This document shows, one piece after another, positions 15,277-23,010 of a stretch of DNA of 64,000 bases. The position numbers and the translations under genes were made by a program. Every line of letters starts with the position of its first letter. Positions within the stretch are counted from its first letter, which is position 1. The notes below the pieces were generated by a model. That model saw only the letters and a list, made by a program, of their open reading frames with translations. It was not told where the DNA came from and searched no databases. Source of the stretch: Streptomyces sclerotialus (GTDB taxonomy: Bacteria > Actinomycetota > Actinomycetes > Streptomycetales > Streptomycetaceae); the NCBI RefSeq assembly GCF_040907265.1, contig NZ_JBFOHP010000002.1, forward strand, positions 6,944,001 to 7,008,000, written 5' to 3'.

Positions 15277-17220
15277 TCACGCCGCCAGGGTCGGTGCGGT
15301 GAGGTGCTGGACGAGGCGGGCGAGGGTGCGGTGGCCGTCGCGTTCGGTGAGGGTGACGCGCTCGGCGGGCAGCGCGCGCTGCCACCACTCGCCGGAGGCC
15401 ACCTCGACGGCCTCGCGCAGCTCGACCAGCGCCGCGGCGAGCCGGTCGCGTGCCCAGCCCGCCTCCTGGTCGTCCGGCTGCTCCGCCGCGAGCACCGCGT
15501 CCGCCGCGTCCTGGGCCGCGACGACGCGGCCCATCGCCGCCTCGATGCGGTCGGTGGCCCGCCGGTTGGTCACCAGCACGCAGCAGACCAGCCCGATGAC
15601 CCCGCCGACCACCGTGTCCACCCAGCGGTCGCGTACCAGGACGCTCGCGGGCAGAGCGTTGCCGAACGAGGTGAGCAGCAGCGCCATCGGTGTCACGCAG
15701 ACCGAGCCGAGCCAGTAGTTGCGGGGGATCCACGCCTCCGCGCCCACCTGGAAGAGGAGCACCAGCAGCACCATCGCGAGGTGTCCGGTGTGGATCACCG
15801 GCAGCAGCGCGGTGAACAGCAGCAGCCCGAGCAGGTTGCCCAGGGCACGCTGTACGGCGCGTTGCCAGGAGAGTGTGATGTTCGCCTGGAAGACGGAGGC
15901 CGCAGTGACGACCGCCCAGTACGGGTGCTCGGACCCGATGGCCATGGAGGCCCAGCCCGCCAACGTACAGCCGATCATGACGCGCGCCCCGACCGGCAAC
16001 AGCGGCGACCCGGGCCGCAGCTGCGCGAAGACGGCGCGGAAGCCGCGTGGATGATCGGGGGACGGATGCCGCAGATCCAGCTCGGCGCCCTCCTGGTCGG
16101 CGGCGATGCCGGCCAGCTCCGCGGCCTGTCCGGCGTCCAGCGCCACCTCAGGCAGCGGCCGCCCACGCCGCAGGTCCCGAGCCCAGGCCTCGAAACGCTC
16201 GGCATCCGCGGCACGGTCCCCGGCGGGCGCGTCCGCAGTACGGACCCCGGCGGGCGCGTCCGCAGTACGGACCCCGGCGGGCACGTCCGCAGTACGGACC
16301 CTGGCGGGCACGTCGTCGCTATGGCTGCCACCGGCGGGCGCACCCGCGGCGGCCAGGGTGGATTCGGCCTGGAGGAGCAGCCGTTCCAGGCGGGCCCTGG
16401 CGGTGTACTTGGCCGTGCTGCGAGCCGGTACGAGGAAGATCGTCTGCCAGGCGGCGTTGACCGCGGCGGCGGTGGCGTGGCGGGGGCCCGCGGTGGCGTC
16501 GGGCGCCGCACGCAGCAGCCCGGCCGCCGCCTCCAGGGCCCGCGCGGTGGCGATCCGCTGCGGTCCCTCCGGCCGTACGAGCCACGGCGCCATGCACACC
16601 AGCCAGGCGACGGCCCCGCCTCCGACGGCGAGCAGCAGATGGAACGGTATCTGGTCCGGCCGCTGCGGCACGAAGAAGGCCGAGGCCGAGATGAAGGTGA
16701 TGATGAGGTTGCCGGGCGGCCCGATACGGGTCGCGTCGCACATCATCCTGTGCACCGCCGCCAGCGCCGAGGCGATCAGGACCAGCAACAGCGTGTGGTC
16801 GATGAAGGACGAGCTGACCAGGCCGACGGCGAGGCTGGCGATCATGGCCAGGACCACCCAGGCGACGGTACGGGCGCGCGCGGCGTACGGCTTGCTGTGC
16901 CCGTACAGCGCGCACATCGCACCGGCCGAGGTGTAGAGGACCAGGTCCATCCGGTCCATGGCGAGCAACGCCAGATCGGGTACGGCGAGGGCGGCGGCCG
17001 CACTGAAGGCGGGCTTGTGCCAGTGCCGGGTCTCCAGCGGCCGGCGCAGCCGCACGGTACTCCTGACCGGCAGCGGCCGGGTCCGGATCGTCTGCCCGGG
17101 GCTGACGCTGGTGGTGCTTCCCGTGCGTGCCGCGCTCTGCGTGCTCTGCGTGCTCTGCGTGCTCTGCGTGCTCTTCGTGTCCCTCTGTCCCAGTCGTCTC
17201 GGTCTAGCGTGCTTGCCCAT
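15277..17220 (-). CDS. FUSC-family (fusaric-acid resistance/aromatic acid exporter-like) membrane protein
   Basis: 647 residues. An N-terminal membrane block (about 70-195) and a second one of FUSC type (about 430-570; PVGARVMIGCTLAGWASMAIG, LGNLLGLLLFTALLP, ARRYW-like NYWLGS) flank a cytoplasmic region. The family exports aromatic acids such as p-hydroxybenzoate or fusaric acid. Two low-complexity repeats are visible: a 9-base repeat coding Ser-Thr-Gln near residues 17-30, and a 27-base repeat of VRTADAPAG near 300-335 (DNA about 16210-16312). No Shine-Dalgarno precedes the ATG; a TAATAT hexamer ends six bases before it, pointing to a leaderless mRNA. A MarR gene follows on the same strand. 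Confidence 0.88.
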   Translation of the reverse strand: MGKHARPRRLGQRDTKSTQSTQSTQSTQSAARTGSTTSVSPGQTIRTRPLPVRSTVRLRRPLETRHWHKPAFSAAAALAVPDLALLAMDRMDLVLYTSAGAMCALYGHSKPYAARARTVAWVVLAMIASLAVGLVSSSFIDHTLLLVLIASALAAVHRMMCDATRIGPPGNLIITFISASAFFVPQRPDQIPFHLLLAVGGGAVAWLVCMAPWLVRPEGPQRIATARALEAAAGLLRAAPDATAGPRHATAAAVNAAWQTIFLVPARSTAKYTARARLERLLLQAESTLAAAGAPAGGSHSDDVPARVRTADVPAGVRTADAPAGVRTADAPAGDRAADAERFEAWARDLRRGRPLPEVALDAGQAAELAGIAADQEGAELDLRHPSPDHPRGFRAVFAQLRPGSPLLPVGARVMIGCTLAGWASMAIGSEHPYWAVVTAASVFQANITLSWQRAVQRALGNLLGLLLFTALLPVIHTGHLAMVLLVLLFQVGAEAWIPRNYWLGSVCVTPMALLLTSFGNALPASVLVRDRWVDTVVGGVIGLVCCVLVTNRRATDRIEAAMGRVVAAQDAADAVLAAEQPDDQEAGWARDRLAAALVELREAVEVASGEWWQRALPAERVTLTERDGHRTLARLVQHLTAPTLAA

Positions 17221-17245
17221 ACATAAATATTAGCCGGTGTTTTAC
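17221..17245 (-). promoter_or_regulatory. Putative leaderless promoter of the FUSC gene
   Basis: On the minus strand TAATAT is followed by six bases (TTATGT) and then the ATG at 17220, with no purine-rich ribosome site. In actinobacteria this spacing places the transcription start at the A of the start codon. The -35 element is not convincing. Confidence 0.4.
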
Positions 17246-17381
17246 CTGTGAAGGATTGGCGTCGCGAGGGCCTGGGGGTGTGGCGCCCGGGGCTCGGGGT
17301 CCGGGGGCGGGGTTCTCGGGGGCCGGGGCGGGGCGCCCGGGGTTCGGGGTGCCCCTGGCCCGGCGCGGCGGTGGGCTGGGC

Positions 17382-17702
17382 TCAGCAGGAGCGGTTCTTG
17401 ACGTACAGCGCCCGCGGATCGCGGTCCGTCCCGTAGCGGACGCTCTTCGTCGCACCCTTCTTCAGCCGGCCCCGCGTATCGGGACGCCAGGGAACGACGA
17501 CGGTGTAACAGGCACTCCGCTTGGCGCACAGGTTCTTCAGCCGGACGTACCGCTTGTGCTTCTTCGTGAAGTACTTCGTCACCTTGACGCACTGCGGCAC
17601 CCGGTGCTGCCGGGAAGCGGCCGAGGCGGACTCGGCCGACACGATGCCGAACGTGCCGCTCAGTATGGCCGCCGTGATGGCTATGGCCAGAAATCTACGC
17701 AT
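17382..17702 (-). CDS. Small secreted basic four-cysteine protein
   Basis: 106 residues with a clear signal peptide (hydrophobic 4-21, cleavage near ASA-AS at about residue 29). The mature part of about 77 residues is very basic (many Lys and Arg) and has four cysteines, Cys38, Cys59, Cys65 and Cys106, enough for two disulphides. I do not recognise a family. Size, charge and disulphides fit a secreted inhibitor, antimicrobial or matrix-binding protein, but nothing in the sequence selects one of these. The ATG at 17702 has GGGGGGACCC upstream. It stands alone, downstream of a TetR gene; a long intergenic region with repeats and a 17-base inverted repeat precedes it. Confidence 0.75.
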   Translation of the reverse strand: MRRFLAIAITAAILSGTFGIVSAESASAASRQHRVPQCVKVTKYFTKKHKRYVRLKNLCAKRSACYTVVVPWRPDTRGRLKKGATKSVRYGTDRDPRALYVKNRSC

Positions 17703-17854
17703 GGGTCCCCCCGTGATCTGTCCACTTGACTATCGCATTTTCCGCGAGCCGGACAAGGGGTGCCCCACCGTACAAGGGAGCACGCTGCGGCCGAGGGGGC
17801 ACGCGGGGCGCCCGCACCGGGAGCACATCGCCGACGGTGCCCCACTGCGCCGCA

Positions 17855-17923
17855 ACACTGTGCCGCGAGTGACCCGCGCCGCCACTGTGCCGCGACACTG
17901 TGCCGCGAGTGACCCCCGCCGCC
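17855..17923. repeat. 40-bp direct repeat upstream of the small secreted protein gene
   Basis: The block ACACTGTGCCGCGAGTGACC occurs at 17855 and again at 17895, with shorter CACTGTGCCGC copies between them. The 17703-17997 intergenic region otherwise shows no gene. Confidence 0.75.
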
Positions 17924-17955
17924 GGCGCAGCCAAGGTGACCACTCACACGCATGA

Positions 17956-17972
17956 CATAGGCAACACCTATG
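17956..17972. promoter_or_regulatory. Inverted repeat CATAGG-N5-CCTATG
   Basis: Perfect six-base arms around CAACA in an AT-richer patch just past the TetR stop. The stem is too AT-rich to be a typical Streptomyces terminator, so an operator is more likely. Its target would be the secreted-protein gene, but the distance (about 250 bases) weakens that. Confidence 0.3.
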
Positions 17973-17997
17973 CAATACATATGCCACGCGCATACCG

Positions 17998-18600
17998 TCA
18001 GCGGTTGTCGATCCGTAGATACCGCAGCGCCCGAGCGGTCAGCTCCAGGACGCCCTCCGGTTCGCCCTCCCGTGCCCAGCACTCCATCGCCACCGTGATC
18101 GCATCGATCAGCGCGGCGGCCAGCAGCCGGGTCTCCATGCTGTCGGGATCGCCGTCGGTACGCGGGGCGAGCACGGGCGCGAGCCGGTCCTGCAGCTCCC
18201 GGCCGGCCGCCAGCCAGCGCGTACGGACTGCCGGCACCGAACCCATCACGCGGAGCAACCGCCGGGCCCGGTCCGCATCGGCCAGGCGGTGCAGTGAAGG
18301 CGCGTCGGCCAAGGCCGCCCCGACGGCCTCGGCCAGCGGCTCGTCGACGGGACGCGCGGCCAGCCGGTCGGCGAGGCCGCTGACGCCGGCGGTGAAAACC
18401 GGGGTGAGCGCATCCTCCTTCGCCGGGCAGTACCGGTAGAAGGTGCGCAACGAGATGCCGGCCGCCGCGGCGATGTCCTCGACCGTCGTCGCCTCGTACC
18501 CGCGGTCGGAGAACAGCGTGGCCGCCGCCTCGGCGATCACCATCCGCGTCGCCTGCCGCCGGTCCTCGCTGAACGACGGTCGCCCACGCCTCACTGCCAT
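17998..18600 (-). CDS. TetR-family transcriptional regulator
   Basis: 200 residues from ATG at 18600 (MAVRRGRPS), which has AGGGAG upstream; a longer frame begins at 18672 but adds an unlikely N terminus. The TetR helix-turn-helix is textbook: AEAAATLFSDRGYEATTVEDIAAAAGISLRTFYRYCPAKEDAL at about 24-66, quoted here only as a pattern of GYEATTV, IAAAAGIS and TFYRY. The C-terminal ligand domain shows no clear subfamily. It is divergent from an SDR gene across about 230 bases that contain two inverted repeats, so it most likely represses itself and the SDR gene. Confidence 0.93.
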   Translation of the reverse strand: MAVRRGRPSFSEDRRQATRMVIAEAAATLFSDRGYEATTVEDIAAAAGISLRTFYRYCPAKEDALTPVFTAGVSGLADRLAARPVDEPLAEAVGAALADAPSLHRLADADRARRLLRVMGSVPAVRTRWLAAGRELQDRLAPVLAPRTDGDPDSMETRLLAAALIDAITVAMECWAREGEPEGVLELTARALRYLRIDNR

Positions 18601-18656
18601 ACGACGTCGCTCCCTCGCAGTCACCTCACAGCGCAGTGTCAACCGTTCCCCCTTAT

Positions 18657-18687
18657 TGGCATGCCATGCCACTTAACCTAAGTTGGC
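18657..18687. promoter_or_regulatory. Inverted repeats in the TetR/SDR divergent promoter region
   Basis: TGGCATGCCA (18657-18666) is a perfect ten-base palindrome. Directly beside it ACTTA-ACC-TAAGT (18671-18683) forms a second inverted repeat that extends roughly to GCC and GGC. Both lie 57-84 bases upstream of the TetR start. They are candidate TetR operators. Confidence 0.4.
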
Positions 18688-18745
18688 CGTCAGCAAGGCG
18701 AGTTGCCTCCTCACCCACCCTCCCGCCGCACGCGTCACCGAGTCC

Positions 18746-18789
18746 GGGAGTCCGAGCCCGGGAGCCCGGGAGTCCGAGCCCGGGAGCCC
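18746..18789. repeat. Exact 22-bp tandem duplication upstream of the SDR gene
   Basis: Two identical units of GGGAGTCCGAGCCCGGGAGC plus CC lie 45 bases before the SDR start. The sequence can also fold on itself, since CCCGGG recurs. Function unknown. Confidence 0.85.
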
Positions 18790-18833
18790 GAGCCCTGACC
18801 TGAGATCGTCCCCGAGCCGCAAGGAGACCGGTC

Positions 18834-19616
18834 ATGCCCCGCGCCTACCTCGTCACCGGAGCCGCCTCAGGTATCGGCAAGGCCACCGCGGCCCGCCTCC
18901 GCGCCGAAGGGCACACCGTCATCGGAGCCGACCGGGCCGCCGACGCCGACGGTGTCGGGATAGCGGCCGATCTCGCCACGGAGCAGGGCCGCGCCCAACT
19001 GGCCGACCGCGCCCGGGAACTCACCGGTGGCCGACTCGACGCCGTCATCGCCTGTGCCGGTCTCGCACACTTCGTGCCCGCCGCCGTCAAGGTCAACTAC
19101 TTCGGCGCGGTCGTCACACTGGAGCGCCTGCGCCCGCTGCTCGCCGCCGGCACCGACCCCCGCGCGGTCGTCGTCGCCTCCGTCGCCGCGGCCCACCCCG
19201 CCGACCCGGCCATCGTCGATGCCGCCCTGGCCGGTGACGAGCAGGCGGCGACCGCCGCGGCGCAGCACGCCATCGACCGGGGCGAGGGGCACCTCATCTA
19301 CGGGGCCTCCAAGGCCGCCGTCGCCCGCTGGGTACGGCGCGCGGCGGTCACCGCCGACTGGGCGGGTGCGGGCATCCCGCTGAACGCCGTCGGTCCCGGC
19401 ACCGTTCTGACCCCGATGACCGAAGGCATGCTCGCCGACCCCGAGATGCGCAAGGTCGTCGACACCGCCGTCCCGATGCCGCTCAACGGCCACGCCCACC
19501 CCGAACAGGTCGCCGCCCTCCTGACCTGGCTCACCTCGCCCGAGAACACCCACGTCACCGGCCAGCTCCTCTTCATGGACGGCGGCGCGGACGCCGTCCT
19601 CCACCCCACGCCCTGA
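18834..19616 (+). CDS. Short-chain dehydrogenase/reductase (SDR)
   Basis: 260 residues, classical SDR length. The cofactor motif TGAASGIG is near residue 8, the active-site pair YGASK is present (Tyr and Lys), and the C-terminal TGQLLFMDGGAD closes the fold. Compared with most SDRs the substrate loop after residue 95 carries an insertion (HPADPAIVDAALAGDEQ), as in 3-alpha-hydroxysteroid dehydrogenase/carbonyl reductase relatives. The substrate is unknown. It has a strong ribosome site (AAGGAGACC). A divergent TetR gene probably regulates it. The stop codon is followed by a 13-base tandem array in which TGA recurs. Confidence 0.92.
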   Translation: MPRAYLVTGAASGIGKATAARLRAEGHTVIGADRAADADGVGIAADLATEQGRAQLADRARELTGGRLDAVIACAGLAHFVPAAVKVNYFGAVVTLERLRPLLAAGTDPRAVVVASVAAAHPADPAIVDAALAGDEQAATAAAQHAIDRGEGHLIYGASKAAVARWVRRAAVTADWAGAGIPLNAVGPGTVLTPMTEGMLADPEMRKVVDTAVPMPLNGHAHPEQVAALLTWLTSPENTHVTGQLLFMDGGADAVLHPTP

Positions 19617-19659
19617 CCCGACGCCCTGATCCAACGCCCTGACCTGACGCCCTGACCCG
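19608..19659. repeat. 13-bp tandem repeat beginning at the SDR stop codon
   Basis: Four units of ACGCCCTGACCYR; the first contains the true stop (TGA at 19614). Further TGA codons lie at 19627, 19640 and 19653, giving stops in all three plus-strand frames. Confidence 0.9.
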
Positions 19660-19757
19660 ACGCCCGGCCGGTCGGACCGGCTCCCGGAAGAAGTGCGTCA
19701 GTCCGAAGCAGCAGAAGTCCTTGAAGCGGTCGAGGCGATCGTGGCGGTCGTGGCGGT

Positions 19758-20570
19758 CTAGGCGGTCGAAGCGGTGGGAGTGGTGGGAGCGGTGATGACG
19801 TGCAGGCCTCGGTCGGTGAACTCCTGACGGACCGCTTCCTCCGCTCGGTCGTCGGTGATGAAGGTGTCGAAGACATCGGCGTCGCCGACCCGCGCGAAGC
19901 ACCGTTCGCCGATCTTCGAGGAGTCGGCGACGATCACGGCCCGCTCGGAACGCTCGGCCATGAGGCGGTTGATACGAGCCTCGGCCTCGTCGTGCACCGT
20001 GGCCCCCATCCGCGGGTCCACGCCGTTCGCGCCGATGAACGCGATGTCGACGGAGATCTGCTGCAGCACCAGTTCACTGAACGGCCCGACCAGCTCGAAC
20101 GACCGCGAGTGCGCCACCCCTCCCGTCAGCACGATCTTGATCTGCGGCCGTACGGCCAGTTCATTGGCGATGTTGAGCGAGTTCGTGACGATCGTCAGAT
20201 GCGGCTGCGGCCCGGCCTCCGCGAAGTCCGGCCGCGTCGCCAGCACCCGGGCGATCTCCGTGGTGGTCGTACCACCGCTGAGCCCGACCACGTCACCACG
20301 CTCGACCAGCTTGGCCGCCGCCTGTGCCACCGCCTCCTTCTCCGCCGCGCGATGAGCGTGCTTGTAACGGATGGGCAGGTCGTACGCCACGGAGCTCAGT
20401 ACCGCACCACCACGGGTCCGGGTAAGCAGTTGCTGCTCGGCCAGCGCGTCCATGTCACGGCGCATGGTCGCGGCCGACACCTCGAGCGCGGTCGCCGCCT
20501 CGTCGACATCCACCCTGCCGCGTTCCCCGAGCAGCTCCAGCAGGGCATTCATCCGTTCATGGCGCTTCAT
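19758..20570 (-). CDS. DeoR-family transcriptional regulator of sugar catabolism
   Basis: 270 residues. The N-terminal helix-turn-helix has the DeoR form (RHERMNALLELLGERGRVDV, EVSAATMRRDMDALAE), followed by the sugar-phosphate-binding DeoR C domain (GLSGGTTTTEIARVL, TIVTNSLNIANELA, VLTGGV). DeoR proteins sense phosphorylated sugars. It lies at the end of a same-strand set with a class II aldolase and an SIS isomerase, so it probably controls that set. The C terminus is Thr/Pro/Ala-rich, and its TAG stop is followed by a 9-base ACCGCCACG repeat. The ATG lies only 47 bases after the aldolase stop, so co-transcription is likely. Confidence 0.94.
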   Translation of the reverse strand: MKRHERMNALLELLGERGRVDVDEAATALEVSAATMRRDMDALAEQQLLTRTRGGAVLSSVAYDLPIRYKHAHRAAEKEAVAQAAAKLVERGDVVGLSGGTTTTEIARVLATRPDFAEAGPQPHLTIVTNSLNIANELAVRPQIKIVLTGGVAHSRSFELVGPFSELVLQQISVDIAFIGANGVDPRMGATVHDEAEARINRLMAERSERAVIVADSSKIGERCFARVGDADVFDTFITDDRAEEAVRQEFTDRGLHVITAPTTPTASTA

Positions 20571-20616
20571 GCGAAGACCCTAACCGTGGCGGAACCACCT
20601 CCCTCATCGCGTGCTC

Positions 20617-21498
20617 TCATCCGCAGGCCGGCGCCGCGGGGGAGTACTGACCGGGGAGTGCCGTCGCCGCGCTGAGCGCCCCCAGCAGCCGGGCCGCCTC
20701 CTCGGTCACCGCTTCCCGTGCGGGCTTGAGGTACTTGCGTGAGTCCACCAGGTCCGGCTCCGCGGTCAGCGTCTCCCGGATGGAACGGGTGAAGACCGAG
20801 ACCAGATGGGTCGAGATGTTGATCTTCGTCATGCCGGCGGCTATCGCCCGGCGCAGCTCGTCGTCCGGTACGCCCGAGGAACCGTGCAGCACCAGTGGCA
20901 CCGGCAGCTTCTCGTGCAGTGCCGCGATCAGCTCCTTGTCCAGTACGGCCGTACGCTCCCGCATGGCGTGTGACGACCCGACCGCCACCGCGAGCGCGTC
21001 CACCTCCGTGGCCGTGACGTACGCCAGCGCCTCGTCCGGATCGGTACGCACCCCCGGTGCGTGGACACCGTCCTTGCCGCCCACTTCGCCGAGTTCCGCC
21101 TCGACGTACACTCCTCGCTCATGGCACCAGGCGGCCAGTTCCGCCGTCGTCGCGACGTTCTCCTCGTACGGGAGGGCGGAGGCGTCGACCATCACCGAAC
21201 TCACTCCGGCCTCCACCCCCTCGTACACGAACCGACGCTGGGTGATGTGGTCCAGGTGCACCGCCATCCGTGCGGGGGAGGCCTCCGCGAGCGCGAGTGT
21301 GGCGCGGGTGATCGGAAGCAGGCTGCCGTGATACCGGATGCAGTTCTCGCTGATCTGGAGGATGAGCGGAACCCCCGTCCGCTCGGCGGCGGCCACCAGC
21401 GCCTCCGCGGTCTCCAGATGAATGACGTTGAACGACACCGCACCGACGCGTGCCTCATCGGCGGCCCGGACTATCTCTGACGTGGGGACGAGGGGCAT
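20617..21498 (-). CDS. Class II ketose-bisphosphate aldolase (fructose/tagatose-type)
   Basis: 293 residues from ATG at 21498, which has GGGAGG eight bases upstream. Class II aldolase signatures: VHLDH with His81, Asp83 and His84 (zinc and catalytic region), AELGEVGGKD, VGSSHAM and LVLHGSSGVPD (further zinc and phosphate ligands). It cleaves ketose-1,6- or ketose-1-phosphates to dihydroxyacetone phosphate and an aldehyde. The operon partners, an SIS sugar-phosphate isomerase and a DeoR regulator, suggest amino-sugar or hexitol catabolism of the Aga/Gat type (tagatose-bisphosphate aldolase) rather than glycolysis. No kinase, deacetylase or transport gene is adjacent, so the substrate stays open. 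A long tandem array fills the upstream gap. Confidence 0.92.
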   Translation of the reverse strand: MPLVPTSEIVRAADEARVGAVSFNVIHLETAEALVAAAERTGVPLILQISENCIRYHGSLLPITRATLALAEASPARMAVHLDHITQRRFVYEGVEAGVSSVMVDASALPYEENVATTAELAAWCHERGVYVEAELGEVGGKDGVHAPGVRTDPDEALAYVTATEVDALAVAVGSSHAMRERTAVLDKELIAALHEKLPVPLVLHGSSGVPDDELRRAIAAGMTKINISTHLVSVFTRSIRETLTAEPDLVDSRKYLKPAREAVTEEAARLLGALSAATALPGQYSPAAPACG

Positions 21499-21869
21499 GG
21501 AGCCGGCCTCCCTGGCGTAGGGACGGATGGGGCGGGTGGTTGACGTGCGCTGGAGGACAGGCGGTCGACGTGCGTTGGGTGTGGGGGAGGGGAAGGGGGG
21601 AGGGTGCGATAGGGACGGCTCGGGGACCGGGGCCGGGGCCGGAGCCGGGGGGCGGGGACTGGGACCACGCCCAGGGCTACGGGCCAGAGCTACGGGCCAG
21701 GGCCACGGGGCAGAGCTGCGAGTTAGAGCCACGGGCCAGAGCTGCGGGTTAGAGCCACGGGCCAGAGCTGCGAGTTAGAGCCACGGGCCAGAGCTGCGGG
21801 TTAGAGCCACGGGCCAGAGCTGGGCGGCAGGGCGCGGGGAGCTGAAGCCAGAGGCCACTCGCCAGTCAG
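21499..21869. other. 371-base gap dominated by a minisatellite
   Basis: Between the aldolase start and the SIS stop. It holds the 26-base array plus further low-complexity GGGGCC-rich sequence. No credible gene is present. If the genes are one transcript, the array is transcribed. Confidence 0.65.
21676..21831. repeat. 26-bp tandem repeat array with TAA in each unit on the coding strand
   Basis: Units starting at 21702, 21728, 21754, 21780 and 21806 share GCCACGGGCCAGAGCTGCG and then GTTAGA; a degenerate unit precedes them. On the minus (transcribed) strand the full units carry CTCTAAC, so TAA recurs every 26 bases and falls in all frames. Confidence 0.9.
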
Positions 21870-22775
21870 TCAGGAGGCCCGTGCCGTGTCGAGCATGACC
21901 GAGCGGGTGAGGCTGCGTGGGTTGTCGGGGTCCAGACCGCGGGCGTGGGCACGGGCCAGCGCGACGCGGTGGATGAGTACGAGGTCCGCGAGCGGGTCAC
22001 GGTCGTGGGACACGAACCGGGCGCCGGTACGCGTGACCTCCCTGGCCAGGCCCTCCGGCGCTGCACCGAACAGCCAGGTGACGCGGCCGGGCGCGGCGAT
22101 GGATATCGGGCCGTGCCGGTATTCCATGGCGGGATAGGACTCGGTCCAGCTCTGCGAGGCCTCGCGCATCTTGAGCGCCGCCTCGTTGGCCAGGCCGACG
22201 GTCCAGCCGGTGCCGAGGAAGGAGAACTGCTCGGCGTCGACCCATTCCTGGTCGACGGGCGCTGTCAGCGCTTCCTCGGCGCCGCCTATCGCGGCGGAGA
22301 GGTCTTCGCCCAGGTGTGCGCGGAGCAGAGCCAGGGCCGTGGTGGCGAACCGCGTCTGCACCACGGAGCGTTCGTCGGCGAAGGGCAGGGCGACGGTCTC
22401 GTCGGAGAGCTCCCTCGCAGGGGTGTCCGGGGCTCCGAGCACCGTCACCGTGGGGATCCGGCCCCGTACGGCTTCGAGTATGCGGAGGACTTCCGTGGTG
22501 GTGCCGGAGCGGGTTATGGCCACCACGGCGTCGTAACCGCGGTCGTCGCCGAGGAACGCCTCGGAGGCGGGGAAGGCGTCGGTGACACCGGCACCCGCGG
22601 CCTCGCGCAGCGCGGCGTAGGACTGCGCCATGAACCATGAGGTGCCGCAGCCGATGACGGCTACTCGCCGGCCGGCTTTCGGCAGGGCGCCGTTCTCGCC
22701 GCCCAGGCGCGCGGCCTCGCGCCATGTCTCCGGCTGGCTGTTCAGCTCCTGCTCCATGTGCGACGTGCCGCTCAT
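21870..22775 (-). CDS. SIS-domain sugar-phosphate isomerase (AgaS/GlmS-C-like)
   Basis: 301 residues made of two SIS domains. The first has VIGCGTSWFMAQS and ITRSGTTTEVLRI (phosphosugar-binding Ser/Thr loop). The second has LGTGWTVGLANEAALKMREAS and ESYPAMEYRHGP, which match the isomerase half of glucosamine-6-phosphate synthases and AgaS. It should interconvert ketose and aldose phosphates or deaminate an amino-sugar phosphate; the glutaminase half of GlmS is absent, so it is not a synthase. It is the first gene of a minus-strand set with the aldolase and DeoR. The ATG at 22775 follows GGAAGGGCGGG. Substrate assignment is inference. Confidence 0.88.
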   Translation of the reverse strand: MSGTSHMEQELNSQPETWREAARLGGENGALPKAGRRVAVIGCGTSWFMAQSYAALREAAGAGVTDAFPASEAFLGDDRGYDAVVAITRSGTTTEVLRILEAVRGRIPTVTVLGAPDTPARELSDETVALPFADERSVVQTRFATTALALLRAHLGEDLSAAIGGAEEALTAPVDQEWVDAEQFSFLGTGWTVGLANEAALKMREASQSWTESYPAMEYRHGPISIAAPGRVTWLFGAAPEGLAREVTRTGARFVSHDRDPLADLVLIHRVALARAHARGLDPDNPRSLTRSVMLDTARAS

Positions 22776-22951
22776 GGCTGATCCCGCCCTTCCGTCCGCC
22801 GATCGGTGCTGTGTGCTTGCGTGAATCCCTCAGTCGTCAGTCGGCGCTCGATGCGCAAAGCTGCAAGTTTTTCCTTGACTGCAATCAACTGTACGCAGAA
22901 CGACGCTCGGTCGCCATCCCTCGAACGAGTGAGCGGCGGGATGGGAGGCGC

Positions 22952-22990
22952 AAAAAAAGGGGGTGCGGCCGAAGATCGGTCGCACCCCCC
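22952..22990 (-). terminator. Rho-independent terminator after the YciI gene
   Basis: Thirteen-base arms GGGGGTGCGGCCG and CGGTCGCACCCCC (one G-T type mismatch) with loop AAGAT, followed on the minus strand by a run of seven T. It is the clearest factor-independent terminator in the window. Confidence 0.93.
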
Positions 22991-23010
22991 GGCCGGAGCC
23001 GGACGGCCGG

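Noticed and set aside
19611..19660. Hidden C-terminal extension of the SDR by readthrough into the 13-base array
   Set aside because: The array presents stops in all frames, so any readthrough ends within a few codons.
21676..21831. Possible CRISPR or origin iterons
   Set aside because: There are no spacers, replication genes or DnaA boxes; the array is a minisatellite.
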